Source: Brucella grignonensis (GTDB lineage: Bacteria > Pseudomonadota > Alphaproteobacteria > Rhizobiales > Rhizobiaceae). From it: DNA of 64,000 nt. The stretch lies in the NCBI RefSeq assembly GCF_002252505.1, contig NZ_NNRL01000164.1, positions 124,001-188,000 on the forward strand, in the 5' to 3' direction. Shown one piece after another: positions 17,868 to 26,642 of this stretch (the first letter of the stretch is position 1; the number at the start of each line of letters is the position of its first letter). The translations under genes and the position numbers were made by a program. The notes below the pieces were generated by a model. That model did not search any database. It was not told where the DNA came from and was given only the letters and a program-made list of their open reading frames with translations.

Positions 17868-18290
17868 ATGCAAGCGTCTTCAGACAATCAGATTCGCGAA
17901 ATTCTTGAGTCCGTCAAAACGATTGCGCTTCTTGGTGCATCGCCCAAGCCCGAGCGCCCCAGCAACGGCGTCATGAAGTTTTTGCTTGATCGGGGATACA
18001 ATGTCATTCCCGTTAATCCCGGGCAGGTGGGAAAGAGTATCCATGGGCAGCAAGTGGTGGCCAATCTCGCCGATATTGATGTGCCGGTCGATATGGTGGA
18101 CGTTTTCCGCGCGTCACATTCGCTTCCGGACATTGTGGATGAAATTCTTGCCATGAAACAACGGCCAACGGTTCTTTGGACCCAGCTTGACGTTGTGCAT
18201 GAAGAGGCCGCAAGGCGGGCGGAAGAAGCAGGCCTGAAAGTGGTAATGGACCGCTGCCCGGCCATTGAATATCCGCGCCTCATGCGATGA
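17868..18290 (+). CDS. CoA-binding protein (YccU family)
   Basis: 140 residues, a stand-alone CoA_binding Rossmann domain: TIALLGASPKPERPSNGVMK, GYNVIPVNPGQVGKSIHGQ, VDMVDVFR and a terminal VVMDRCPAIEYPRL, all family signatures. It is homologous to the CoA-binding domain of succinyl-CoA synthetase alpha; the cellular role is unknown. ATG 17868 is preferred because GCGGAGGAG precedes it at ideal spacing, over a TTG at 17850. It lies 122 bases before metY on the same strand. Confidence 0.9.
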   Translation: MQASSDNQIREILESVKTIALLGASPKPERPSNGVMKFLLDRGYNVIPVNPGQVGKSIHGQQVVANLADIDVPVDMVDVFRASHSLPDIVDEILAMKQRPTVLWTQLDVVHEEAARRAEEAGLKVVMDRCPAIEYPRLMR

Positions 18291-18412
18291 TTTATAGTTC
18301 GGGAATTAATTTCCGCGATTGCGTAGTTTGGCGCAAATTCCTCCTTTGCTTTCTTTGTGGCACAGCCTAACGTCCACTCGAATTATTTGGCATAGACTGT
18401 CAGGAGGAACTT

Positions 18413-19696
18413 ATGTCCAAACGCTCACCCGGCATCGAAACACTGGCAATCCATGCGGGCGCAAAACCCGATCCGACGACGGGTGCACGTGCGACGCCGA
18501 TCTATCAGACAACGTCTTTCGTGTTTGAAGATGCCGACCATGCAGCCTCTCTATTTGGCCTGCAGGCTTTCGGCAATATCTATACGCGGATTACCAATCC
18601 GACCACCGCTGTTCTGGAAGAGCGCATTGCCGCACTTGAAGGTGGGACAGCTGCTGTTGCCACGGCATCGGGCCATGCGGCACAATTGCTGATCTTCCAT
18701 TGCCTGCTACAGCCAGGTGATAATTTCATCGCCGCTAACAAGCTCTACGGCGGTTCGATGAACCAGTTTGGCCAGGCTTTCAAATCGTTTGGCTGGCAGG
18801 TGCGTTGGGCCGAAGCAACTGATCCAGCGGACTTCGAAAAGCATATTGATGAGCGCACCCGCGCAATCTTCATTGAAAGCTTTGCAAATCCGGGCGGCAT
18901 TGTGACAGATATCGCAGCTATTGCTGAAGTCGCACACAAGCACGGATTGCCGCTGATTGTCGACAACACGCTGGCGTCACCTTATCTGATCCGCCCGATT
19001 GAACACGGCGCGGACATTGTTGTGCATTCGCTGACGAAGTTCATCGGCGGACATGGCAATTCGATGGGCGGCATTCTCGTCGATGCAGGAACATTCGATT
19101 GGGCAAAGTCGGGCAATTATCCGCTTTTGACAGAGCCGCGTCCTGATTATGCAGGTCTCGAAATCCACAAGACATTCGGCAATATCTCTTTCGCAATTGC
19201 GGCTCGGGTGCTGGGTCTGCGTGACTTTGGTCCTGCAATCTCGCCGTTCAATGCATTCCAGATCTTGACGGGCGTTGAAACACTTCCGCTGCGTATGCAG
19301 CGCCATAGTGACAATGCCCTCAAGGTCGCGACCTGGTTGAGCAACCACGACAAAGTGTCATGGGTGAGCTATGCTGGTCTTCCGAGCGACAAGTTCAACG
19401 CGTTGCAGAAGAAATACTCACCGAAGGGTGCAGGTTCTGTTTTCACCTTTGGCCTGAAGGGCGGTTATGATGCAGGCGTCAAATTCGTTGACAACCTCGA
19501 TTTGTTCTCCCTGCTCGCGAACATTGGCGACACGCGTTCGCTGGTCATTCACCCGGCATCAACGACCCATCGTCAGTTGACCGACGAACAGAAGGTTGCC
19601 GCCGGTGCCGGTCCAGAAGTGGTTCGCCTCTCTATCGGTATCGAAGATGCGGATGACATCATCGCAGATATCGAACAGGCGCTTGCCAAGGTCTGA
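18413..19696 (+). CDS. metY: O-acetylhomoserine aminocarboxypropyltransferase (sulfhydrylase)
   Basis: 427-residue PLP enzyme of the Cys/Met metabolism family that makes homocysteine from O-acetylhomoserine and sulfide. The PLP lysine is Lys209 in VVHSLTKFIGGHG; YTRITNPTTAVLEERIAALE and SATASGHAAQ-type (ATASGHAAQLL) motifs precede it. The insert typical of MetY (VDAGTFDWAKSGNYPLLTEP) distinguishes it from MetB/MetC and MetZ, and the length near 430 agrees. AGGAGGAAC gives a strong ribosome binding site. The cupin gene begins 4 bases after its stop. Confidence 0.95.
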   Translation: MSKRSPGIETLAIHAGAKPDPTTGARATPIYQTTSFVFEDADHAASLFGLQAFGNIYTRITNPTTAVLEERIAALEGGTAAVATASGHAAQLLIFHCLLQPGDNFIAANKLYGGSMNQFGQAFKSFGWQVRWAEATDPADFEKHIDERTRAIFIESFANPGGIVTDIAAIAEVAHKHGLPLIVDNTLASPYLIRPIEHGADIVVHSLTKFIGGHGNSMGGILVDAGTFDWAKSGNYPLLTEPRPDYAGLEIHKTFGNISFAIAARVLGLRDFGPAISPFNAFQILTGVETLPLRMQRHSDNALKVATWLSNHDKVSWVSYAGLPSDKFNALQKKYSPKGAGSVFTFGLKGGYDAGVKFVDNLDLFSLLANIGDTRSLVIHPASTTHRQLTDEQKVAAGAGPEVVRLSIGIEDADDIIADIEQALAKV

Positions 19697-19700
19697 TGTG

Positions 19701-20048
19701 ATGAGCTTGCTTGTTGATTTCGAGCTGACTGACGTTGAACCAGAGGAGGGCGCGCCTTTGCCGGAGCGTGTGCTGTCCGGCGATCCGCGTTCCCGCACAT
19801 GGAACCTCGAAGAAACTGCTGATGGCACGCTCTTCGCAGGCATATGGGAAAGCTCGCCGGGCAAATGGCGTGTTGAATATGACGAATGGGAGTTTTGTCA
19901 TATTCTCGCTGGTCATTCGGTCTTGACGGAAGAGGGTGGTGAAGCGCGCACACTTAAAGCGGGCGACAGCTTTGTCATTCGTCCCGGCTTTAAGGGCACT
20001 TGGGAAGTGATCGAAACCACACGCAAGGAATATGTGATCCGGCTTTAG
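19701..20048 (+). CDS. cupin domain protein (DUF861/EutQ-like)
   Basis: 115 residues with one cupin barrel: WRVEYDEWEFCHILAGHSVL (motif 1), LKAGDSFVIRPGFKGTWEV (motif 2), ending ETTRKEYVIRL. The pattern matches small cupin_3 proteins of unknown substrate. ATG 19701 follows the metY stop immediately and MSLLVDFEL aligns as a natural start, so it is translationally linked to metY. A strong terminator closes the unit. Confidence 0.88.
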   Translation: MSLLVDFELTDVEPEEGAPLPERVLSGDPRSRTWNLEETADGTLFAGIWESSPGKWRVEYDEWEFCHILAGHSVLTEEGGEARTLKAGDSFVIRPGFKGTWEVIETTRKEYVIRL

Positions 20049-20070
20049 AGCTGGTGAGGGTATTGAGAGA

Positions 20071-20103
20071 AGAAAGGCCCGGTCACTGTGACCGGGCCTT
20101 TCT
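20071..20103. terminator. strong bidirectional terminator
   Basis: Stem AAAGGCCCGGTCA / TGACCGGGCCTTT (13 bp, loop of a few bases) with flanking A-rich and TCTTCTT tracts. Located between the convergent cupin and aldehyde dehydrogenase genes and able to serve both. Confidence 0.85.
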
Positions 20104-20105
20104 TC

Positions 20106-22502
20106 TTATGCCCCGTATGGCACCCAGATATTCTTCACCTGAATGGCATGGCGCAGATAATCCCGGCCCTGTCCTTCGGTCTTGTTGAGCCAGTTCGGCA
20201 AGCGGCCATTGCTGACCCATGTGGCCTTGAGGTTTCCGGCAGAAGCCTTTTCGGCCATTGCGCTGCCTTCGCGTGAACCGAAATACCAGAGCGCTGCAAC
20301 CTCATCATGTTCGGCAAGCGTCTTCGTGAGAAGATCGCGTTCACCGGTGGCGATATTGACCACGCCGCCCGGCACGTCGGATGTGTCGAGCACCTGATAG
20401 AAATCACCTGCGATCAGCGGATGACGGCTCGAAGGCACGACCACCGTGCGGTTGCCCATGGCAATGGCGGGAAGTATCAGCGAAACGAGCGAAAGAAGCG
20501 GCGCTTCATCAGGGCAGACGATGCCCATCACGCCCCAAGGTTCGTTCATCGCCAGTGTCACATGACGCGACTTGGTGGAATGAACTGCACCATCGAACTT
20601 GTCGGCCTGCGCGGCATAATAGAAAATCCGACGCAGCGCGGTTTCAAATTCCTCTTCCGCTTTTTTCTCGCTGATGCCGGTGCTTTCGATCAGCCGTGCC
20701 ACGAAATCCGTGCGGCGTGCATCGAGGTTTTCGCCAAGATAATAGAGCACCTGAGCCCGGTTATGCGCAGTGGCTGCGCCCCAGCTTCCAGCCTTGCTTG
20801 CAGCTTCCACAGCATTGCGGATGTCCTTGCGGTTGCCGATGCCAGCCTGCCCGATGACCGAGCCGTCCTTGCCGGTGACCGAATAGCTGTAGCCGCCATC
20901 CGGACGTGCCTGCTTGCCGCCAATATAGTTCTTCATCGTGCGGTCGATACCGCCGATGGTGATCTTGTCGTCGCCGGAGGGCGAAGCTGATGGCACGAAG
21001 GCTTCCGCAATCTTGGTCGCGGACAGTGCCTTTTCCCAATCGGAGACGAGATATTCGTACATGCCTTCGCGTGCGCCTTCGCGACCGAACCCGCTTTCAC
21101 GGTAGCCACCGAAGCCTGCGCCTGCATCCAGCATGTTGGTGCAGTTAATCCAGACGACACCGGCCTTCACCCGCGCAGCAAGATCGAGCGCGACATTGAT
21201 GTTTTCAGACCAGATCGACGCGGCAAGCCCGTAGCGCGTATTGTTGGCGAGCGAGACGGCTTCATCGGGAGTGCGGAAGGTTGTTGCTGCCGCAATCGGC
21301 CCAAAAATTTCCACCTGACAGACGGTTGAGGCCTGATCCACATCGGTGAAGAAGCCGGGGGCGATATAATTGCCTTTGGCCGGAAGCGGGTTCGGTGTTT
21401 GCCAGAGCTCGCCGCCTTCCTCGATACCCTTTTGGATAAGATCGGAAATGCGCTTCACCTGACCGGGTGAAACAATGGCGCCGACATCGGTGGATTTGTC
21501 GAGCGGGTCGCCGACGCGCAAGCTTTCGAGACGCTTTCTGAGCTTGGCATAGAAGCGCTCGGCAATGCCTTCCTGCACGAGCAGGCGCGACCCGGCGCAA
21601 CAGACTTCGCCCTGATTGAACCAGATGGCATCGACCACGCCTTCAACGGCTGCGTCAAGATCGGCATCTTCAAAGACGATGAAGGGCGATTTTCCGCCCA
21701 GTTCCAGCGACAGCTTCTTGCCCGATCCGGCAATTTGCTCGCGAATGACGCGGCCAACCTGCGTCGAACCGGTGAAGGCCACCTTGTCCACGCCGTCATG
21801 GCCGCAGATTTCCGCGCCGGTGGTGCCATCGCCCTGCACGATGTTGACGACACCGGCGGGCAGGCCGACTTCATGGCAGATCTCGGCAAAGGCAATGGCG
21901 GAAAGTGGCGTCAGATCGGCGGGTTTCAGCACGACCGTGTTACCGGCGGCCAAAGCTGGTGCGATCTTCCAGGCAAGCATGAGAAGCGGGAAATTCCACG
22001 GAATGACCTGACCGCAGACGCCAACGGGCGAAAAGCCCTTGAACTCATCTTCCACCATCTCGGCCCAGCCTGCATGGTGATAGAAGTGACGGGCGGCGAG
22101 GGGAATGTCGATGTCGCGGGTTTCGCGGATCGGCTTGCCGTTGTCCATGGTTTCCAGTACGGCCAGAAAACGCTCGTGCTTCTGAATATGGCGCGCGATG
22201 GCATAGAGATACTTGGCCCGCTCATAGCCCGAAAGTTTGGACCATTTGCCAAAAGCGGTGCGGGCGGCTTTCACCGCCTGATCGACATCTTCGGCATTGC
22301 CGCAGATGATTTCGGCGAGCTTGTCACTATTGGCCGGATTGGCAACCGCAATTGACTTGCGGCCTTCCGGTTTGACAAAGGTCCCGTTGATATAGTGGCC
22401 GAAGGAACGGTCATGCTGTTCTAGCCATAGGTTCACATCGCCGTTTGCTTCGGGGGAAGGTCCATATTCCATGGTCTTCAGGATGTCCTTGATGGGTCGC
22501 AT
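20106..22502 (-). CDS. aldehyde dehydrogenase with a second, incomplete ALDH domain
   Basis: 798 residues, about 1.6 times the usual 490. Residues about 35-500 are a full NAD(P)-dependent aldehyde dehydrogenase with the catalytic Cys301 (FNQGEVCCAGSR), Glu267 (ELGGKSP) and VAFTGSTQVG cofactor motif. Residues about 520-798 are a second ALDH N-terminal half (ENLDARRTDFVARLIESTG, PWGVMGIVCPDEAPLLSLV) that ends at WYFGSREGS without any catalytic Cys loop. As last gene of the deoC operon it probably oxidises the acetaldehyde released by DeoC to acetate (inference). It is preceded by AAGGAAA and a repeat. Confidence 0.92.
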   Translation of the reverse strand: MRPIKDILKTMEYGPSPEANGDVNLWLEQHDRSFGHYINGTFVKPEGRKSIAVANPANSDKLAEIICGNAEDVDQAVKAARTAFGKWSKLSGYERAKYLYAIARHIQKHERFLAVLETMDNGKPIRETRDIDIPLAARHFYHHAGWAEMVEDEFKGFSPVGVCGQVIPWNFPLLMLAWKIAPALAAGNTVVLKPADLTPLSAIAFAEICHEVGLPAGVVNIVQGDGTTGAEICGHDGVDKVAFTGSTQVGRVIREQIAGSGKKLSLELGGKSPFIVFEDADLDAAVEGVVDAIWFNQGEVCCAGSRLLVQEGIAERFYAKLRKRLESLRVGDPLDKSTDVGAIVSPGQVKRISDLIQKGIEEGGELWQTPNPLPAKGNYIAPGFFTDVDQASTVCQVEIFGPIAAATTFRTPDEAVSLANNTRYGLAASIWSENINVALDLAARVKAGVVWINCTNMLDAGAGFGGYRESGFGREGAREGMYEYLVSDWEKALSATKIAEAFVPSASPSGDDKITIGGIDRTMKNYIGGKQARPDGGYSYSVTGKDGSVIGQAGIGNRKDIRNAVEAASKAGSWGAATAHNRAQVLYYLGENLDARRTDFVARLIESTGISEKKAEEEFETALRRIFYYAAQADKFDGAVHSTKSRHVTLAMNEPWGVMGIVCPDEAPLLSLVSLILPAIAMGNRTVVVPSSRHPLIAGDFYQVLDTSDVPGGVVNIATGERDLLTKTLAEHDEVAALWYFGSREGSAMAEKASAGNLKATWVSNGRLPNWLNKTEGQGRDYLRHAIQVKNIWVPYGA

Positions 22503-22519
22503 TTCAAATTTTCCTTACG

Positions 22520-22567
22520 AGCATTTCCAGCAAAAGTGCGAAGCGGTTTTGCGCAGGAGAATGCGAA
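22520..22567. repeat. RIME-like repeat inside the deoC operon
   Basis: GCATTTCCAGCAAAAGTGCG, AAGCGGTTTTGCGCAGGAG, AATGCG: a single-palindrome copy lying in the 74-base gap between deoC and the aldehyde dehydrogenase gene. Only the first palindrome is present. Such hairpins in an operon can alter mRNA stability. Confidence 0.75.
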
Positions 22568-22576
22568 ATTCCAAGT

Positions 22577-23536
22577 TTAAGCAGCGGCGTGACGGTTGGC
22601 GGCGGAGTAGCGCCCGGTCACGAAGTGCTCCAATTGCCGTTCGATATCTCCAAGCATCGACGATGCGCCGATCCGGAACAGATCGGGCTCCAGCCAGCGA
22701 TTGCCGAGTTCTTCCTTCATCAGTGTGAGCCAGGCGAGCGCGTCCTTTGCGGTCTTGAGGCCGCCCGCGGGTTTGAAGCCGACGCTCTGACCGGAAAGCT
22801 CGCCATAATCGCGCAGCGCCCGCACCATGGTCAGGCTCACTGGCAAGGTGGCGTTGACGTCTTCCTTGCCCGTCGAGGTCTTGATGAAATCGGAGCCTGC
22901 CTGCATCGCCACCATCGAGGCGCGATAAACATTGGTCAGCGTATTGAGATCGCCGGTGGCAAGGATTGCCTTCATATGCGCATCCCCGCAGACTTCGCGC
23001 ATGGCAGCAATTTCATCGTAGAGGGCCGACCAGTTCTGTGTCAGCACATGCTCGCGCGTAATCACGATGTCGATTTCATGCGCGCCCTGTTCGACGGCAT
23101 AGGTGATTTCAGCAAGACGGAGCGGCAGCGGCGTCAGCCCGGCGGGAAAGCCCGTCGCCACCGAGGCAACCGGAATGCCGGAACCTTCAAGCGCCTTCAC
23201 GGCATGGGGCACCATGGTGGGATAAACGCAGACCGCGCCGGTGGTGATGCCTGCATCTGCCAAACCGAGCGCTTCCAGAATATCCTCGCGCACCGGGCGG
23301 CGCGCCTTGGCACAGAGCCTGCGCACGCGCGCCGCCGTGTCGTCGCCTGCAAGCGTGGTGAGGTCTATGCACTGGATGGCGCGGATGAGCCACGCCGCCT
23401 GATATTCCTTTTTCACCGAACGGCGGGCGCTAATCGTAGCGGCACGGCGCTCGGAAGCGCTGCGATTGACGGATACATCCTCAAACCATTCCGGCTTGAG
23501 CGGTGTCCCGTTATTGCGGGGGAGGGCTTCGGTCAT
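22577..23536 (-). CDS. deoC: deoxyribose-phosphate aldolase, long form
   Basis: About 319 residues. Class I aldolase that splits 2-deoxyribose-5-phosphate into acetaldehyde and glyceraldehyde-3-phosphate. The Schiff-base lysine is Lys189 in HMKAILATG and the activating lysine Lys219 in DFIKTSTGK; CIDLTTLAGDDT and GFKPAGGLKT are also conserved. The N-terminal extension of about 50 residues marks the long form seen in rhizobia and eukaryotes versus 259 in E. coli. ATG 23536 is chosen over an in-frame TTG at 23560 that lacks a ribosome binding site. Sits 40 bases after the kinase gene. Confidence 0.94.
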   Translation of the reverse strand: MTEALPRNNGTPLKPEWFEDVSVNRSASERRAATISARRSVKKEYQAAWLIRAIQCIDLTTLAGDDTAARVRRLCAKARRPVREDILEALGLADAGITTGAVCVYPTMVPHAVKALEGSGIPVASVATGFPAGLTPLPLRLAEITYAVEQGAHEIDIVITREHVLTQNWSALYDEIAAMREVCGDAHMKAILATGDLNTLTNVYRASMVAMQAGSDFIKTSTGKEDVNATLPVSLTMVRALRDYGELSGQSVGFKPAGGLKTAKDALAWLTLMKEELGNRWLEPDLFRIGASSMLGDIERQLEHFVTGRYSAANRHAAA

Positions 23537-23576
23537 TTCATTGTCCGTTCGTGGGTTCAATTACGTTCAAGTGCGA

Positions 23577-24521
23577 TCAGGCACGTTCGGTCGAAGGGGC
23601 GTGATCGCGGCAGAACGTTTCGAATTCTTCCTGGCTGGCATAGGCTTTCTGCGTGCCCGGCCGGGTGATGGAATGGGCCGCATAAAGAGCGGCCTTGCGA
23701 AGCGAGGCTTCCACATCGCCGGTCCCGGCGTAGAAGCGGGCAAAGGAGCCGATAAAAGCGTCGCCCGCGCCGGTCGTGTCTTTTGGTGTGACCTTGACCG
23801 GGGGAATATTGACGATTTCGCTTGCCGTAATCATGCGCGCGCCGCGTCCGCCGAGCGTGACAATGACGGTGCGGATGCCGCGAGCGATCAGCGAACGCGC
23901 TGCGGTGACGATTTCATCGTCCGTGCCGGTCGGCAGGCCGGAGAGGATTGCCAGCTCGCTCTCGTTCGGCACGAGAAAGGTCACCTGCCGGATCAGTTCG
24001 GGATCAAGGTCGGCGGCAGCAGGCGCAGGATTCAAAATGGTTTCGATGCCGTTTTCAGCGGCGAAAGCGATGGTGTGGTAGACTGTCTCGACCGGAACTT
24101 CCATCTGCATCAGGATGAGGCCGCACGCTTTCAGATCGTCCGCAGCCTTGTCGACTTCGGCGGGCAGAAGATCGGCATTGGCGCCCTTGACGATCAGGAT
24201 CGAGTTTTCACCCGATGGCTCGACGAAGATGGGGGCTACGCCGCTCGACTTGCCGGAAACCTTGCGCACATGGCGCGTATCGACGCCGAACTCGTTCAGG
24301 TTGCGGATGGTGTTGTCCGCGAAAATATCGTCGCCCACCCGCGTCACCATCATCACATCTGCGCCAAGGCGTGCAGCAGCCACGGCCTGATTGGCGCCTT
24401 TGCCACCACAGCCAATTTCAAATGTCGGGGCTTCCAGTGTTTCGCCGGGGCCGGGCATGCGGTTCACATAGGTGATGAGGTCCACCATGTTGGAGCCGAC
24501 CACTCCGATCTTTCTGGTCAT
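23577..24521 (-). CDS. deoK: PfkB-family pentose kinase, probable deoxyribokinase
   Basis: 314 residues, ribokinase fold: GCGGKGANQAVAAARLGADV near residue 40 and the catalytic DTTGAGDAFIGSFA with the anion-hole Gly and base Asp. Automatic annotation would say RbsK. The N-terminal substrate loop reads GSNMVDLI (Met12, Asp14), whereas E. coli ribokinase has GSINADHI; the Asn that contacts ribose is replaced by Met, as I recall for Salmonella deoxyribokinase DeoK. Its position directly before deoC supports phosphorylation of 2-deoxyribose (inference). AAAGGAACG precedes the ATG; the frame is open to 24722 without coding character. Confidence 0.85.
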   Translation of the reverse strand: MTRKIGVVGSNMVDLITYVNRMPGPGETLEAPTFEIGCGGKGANQAVAAARLGADVMMVTRVGDDIFADNTIRNLNEFGVDTRHVRKVSGKSSGVAPIFVEPSGENSILIVKGANADLLPAEVDKAADDLKACGLILMQMEVPVETVYHTIAFAAENGIETILNPAPAAADLDPELIRQVTFLVPNESELAILSGLPTGTDDEIVTAARSLIARGIRTVIVTLGGRGARMITASEIVNIPPVKVTPKDTTGAGDAFIGSFARFYAGTGDVEASLRKAALYAAHSITRPGTQKAYASQEEFETFCRDHAPSTERA

Positions 24522-24540
24522 GAGACGTTCCTTTGAAATT

Positions 24541-25623
24541 TCAGAGTGCCTTGATCGAGGCTTCAAATTCTTCGGCGGCGGTTGTATCGAGATAACCGAC
24601 GCGCACGGGGAAAACGGCGCGCTCACCCGATGCCAGCACCTGCACATTGTTCTTGGCCCTTTCCGCCAGATAGCCTTCCGGCTCGCAGGTCGAGGGCAGG
24701 GCAAAGGCTGCAACCTGGGCATCGCCGTTCACGAGAATCCAGCGCACGGTTTTTGGGAAGATTTCGGTCGGGTAGGAAATGCCAAACCCGTCGCCCTCGG
24801 GAAGCTGCATCATCAGATGGGTGTTGCCTTCGGCATCTTTAGGCAGTCCGCGAATATAGAAGACCTGTTCGGGATCGTAGCGCTCCGGCTCATCCAGCAC
24901 TTCCATCGCGGCGGGGTCGGAGGCCAGTTCGTCGATCAGCGACAGGTAATCATCATTGGGTGTCACATGGCCGGGAACGGCTGTGCGCACCTGCACGTGA
25001 TCCGGCGTATACGGCACCGGTTGCACGATCCGCGCACCTTCCGCATAGGCGAAATTGACGTGGCACATATACATCAGCTCCATCGGAGCGGATGAAAGGT
25101 TCTCGACATCCATGGTGATGTCGAACAGTGTTTCACTGGCATAAAGCCGCACGCTTGGCCGTGCCAGATAATGCGCGCCGAAGCCCATCACATATTCATA
25201 TTCACCGGTGATTTCGACGAAGGCGCCGCGCTCGTCATGGCCAAAGAGAAGACCGGCCTTGTCCATTTTCGCGCAAGCCATTTCGCCATGCAGAAGATGA
25301 TTGTCCTGAGGCGAAGGACAGCCATTGCGCAGGATGCCGCTATGGAACGCAAAGCAGCCATAGGTTTCAACGATAGTAGTTGCCGGGCGCGGCATGGAGA
25401 AGCTGTTGCCCATTGTCAGATCGACGCCGTCGAATTCCGCGCCCCAGATCATCTGCCCCATGAAGGGCAGCACGATGAGATTGCCGCGTTCATTCTCGAC
25501 CAGCAGCGCCTCGATGCCGCTTGGATAGCGAAAAGCGGTGACGCTGAGGCCATAGGTATTGGCGATGACATGCGGCTGTTGGACAAAATCCTGACGGCGA
25601 AGATGAAATTCGATGTCCTGCAT
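24541..25623 (-). CDS. DUF4432 / aldose-1-epimerase-like protein
   Basis: 360 residues of the galactose mutarotase-like beta sandwich, DUF4432 branch: NLIVLPFMGQMIWGAEFDG, FAFHSGILRNGCPSPQDNH, LHGEMACAKMDKAGL and LMYMCHVNFAYAEGARIVQP. The last contains the His that in aldose epimerases works with a Glu. Likely a cytoplasmic mutarotase for the imported sugar, here probably deoxyribose, but no activity is established for this family. It lies 19 bases upstream of the kinase gene and 6 bases after the permease gene. Confidence 0.85.
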   Translation of the reverse strand: MQDIEFHLRRQDFVQQPHVIANTYGLSVTAFRYPSGIEALLVENERGNLIVLPFMGQMIWGAEFDGVDLTMGNSFSMPRPATTIVETYGCFAFHSGILRNGCPSPQDNHLLHGEMACAKMDKAGLLFGHDERGAFVEITGEYEYVMGFGAHYLARPSVRLYASETLFDITMDVENLSSAPMELMYMCHVNFAYAEGARIVQPVPYTPDHVQVRTAVPGHVTPNDDYLSLIDELASDPAAMEVLDEPERYDPEQVFYIRGLPKDAEGNTHLMMQLPEGDGFGISYPTEIFPKTVRWILVNGDAQVAAFALPSTCEPEGYLAERAKNNVQVLASGERAVFPVRVGYLDTTAAEEFEASIKAL

Positions 25624-25629
25624 AAGGGA

Positions 25630-26628
25630 TCACCTGCCCTGATTGCGCGATGCGTTGATCGCGATGACGAGAATAAGGAAAGCGCCCCAGATGAAATCGA
25701 TGAGGTGGTTGGAAAACCGCATCATCTGGAAGCCGGAGGAAAGCAGCATTAGAGCAATCAGCGCGATGGCGACGCCCAGAACACGTCCCTTTCCACCTGC
25801 CGGATTGGTGCCGCCGAGAACGGCGATCAACACGGCTTGCAGCAGATAGGATGCGCCATAGTCCGACTTGGCGGCATTGGTGCGGCCTGAAAGAATGATC
25901 CCGGCTATGGAAGCAAGCACGCCGGTGAGCATGTAGGAATAGAGGATCATGCGATCCTTGCGGATACCGGCAAAGGCGGCTGCACGCGGATTGGTGCCGA
26001 TCAGCATGAGATTGATGCCGAGCGTCGTGCGTGTCAGGAGAATTGCCACGACGATGCACACGGCGATGAACAGCAGGAATGGCGTGGCGATGCCGAACAG
26101 CTTGCCATTGCCGACCCAGTTCCACGCATCAGGGAAGCCGACGATGGCCGGGCCGCCTGTCAGAACCAGTGCCAGCCCCATCAAAACCTGTCCGGTGCCG
26201 AGTGTGGCAAGGATTGGCGTGATGCGGAGTTTGGCTATGAGCAGGCCGTTGACCAACCCTGATACCAGCCCGATCAGTACGGCAAGCAATATGCCGATGA
26301 TGGTGTAGAACAGCATGCCGGAACCCGACGTCTGTGCCGCCTGCACCATGGAGGAATGGAAATAAACCCCGGCCATGATACCCGCCAGATTGGCGATGCC
26401 CACCACCGAAAGATCGATGCCGCCTGTCAGCATGGCAATCATCATGGCGACGGAGAGGATGCCCAGCTCCGGCATGATGTAGCTGATGGATTCGAAATTG
26501 TAATAGCGCAGGAACTTGTCCGGGTTCATCCAGGTCATTAGCGCAAAGACCAGTACGGTGATGACGATGAGCTGGATGATGTTGTTGTCTCCGCCAAGGA
26601 TGCGGCGCATGTCGAAAGATTGTTTCAT
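25630..26628 (-). CDS. sugar ABC transporter permease (RbsC family), second copy
   Basis: 332-residue inner-membrane permease of the BPD_transp_2 (ribose/AI-2) family with about nine to ten membrane segments. Motifs: GILSVAMMIAMLTGGIDLSVVGIANLAG and, near the end, LIAVLGGTNPAGGKGRVLGV, the family cytoplasmic loop that contacts the ATPase. ATG 26628 follows GGGGAGAAC; the frame is open to 26646. Pairs with the other permease as a heterodimer. The substrate is inferred from the operon. Confidence 0.92.
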   Translation of the reverse strand: MKQSFDMRRILGGDNNIIQLIVITVLVFALMTWMNPDKFLRYYNFESISYIMPELGILSVAMMIAMLTGGIDLSVVGIANLAGIMAGVYFHSSMVQAAQTSGSGMLFYTIIGILLAVLIGLVSGLVNGLLIAKLRITPILATLGTGQVLMGLALVLTGGPAIVGFPDAWNWVGNGKLFGIATPFLLFIAVCIVVAILLTRTTLGINLMLIGTNPRAAAFAGIRKDRMILYSYMLTGVLASIAGIILSGRTNAAKSDYGASYLLQAVLIAVLGGTNPAGGKGRVLGVAIALIALMLLSSGFQMMRFSNHLIDFIWGAFLILVIAINASRNQGR

Positions 26629-26642
26629 GTCGCGTTCTCCCC

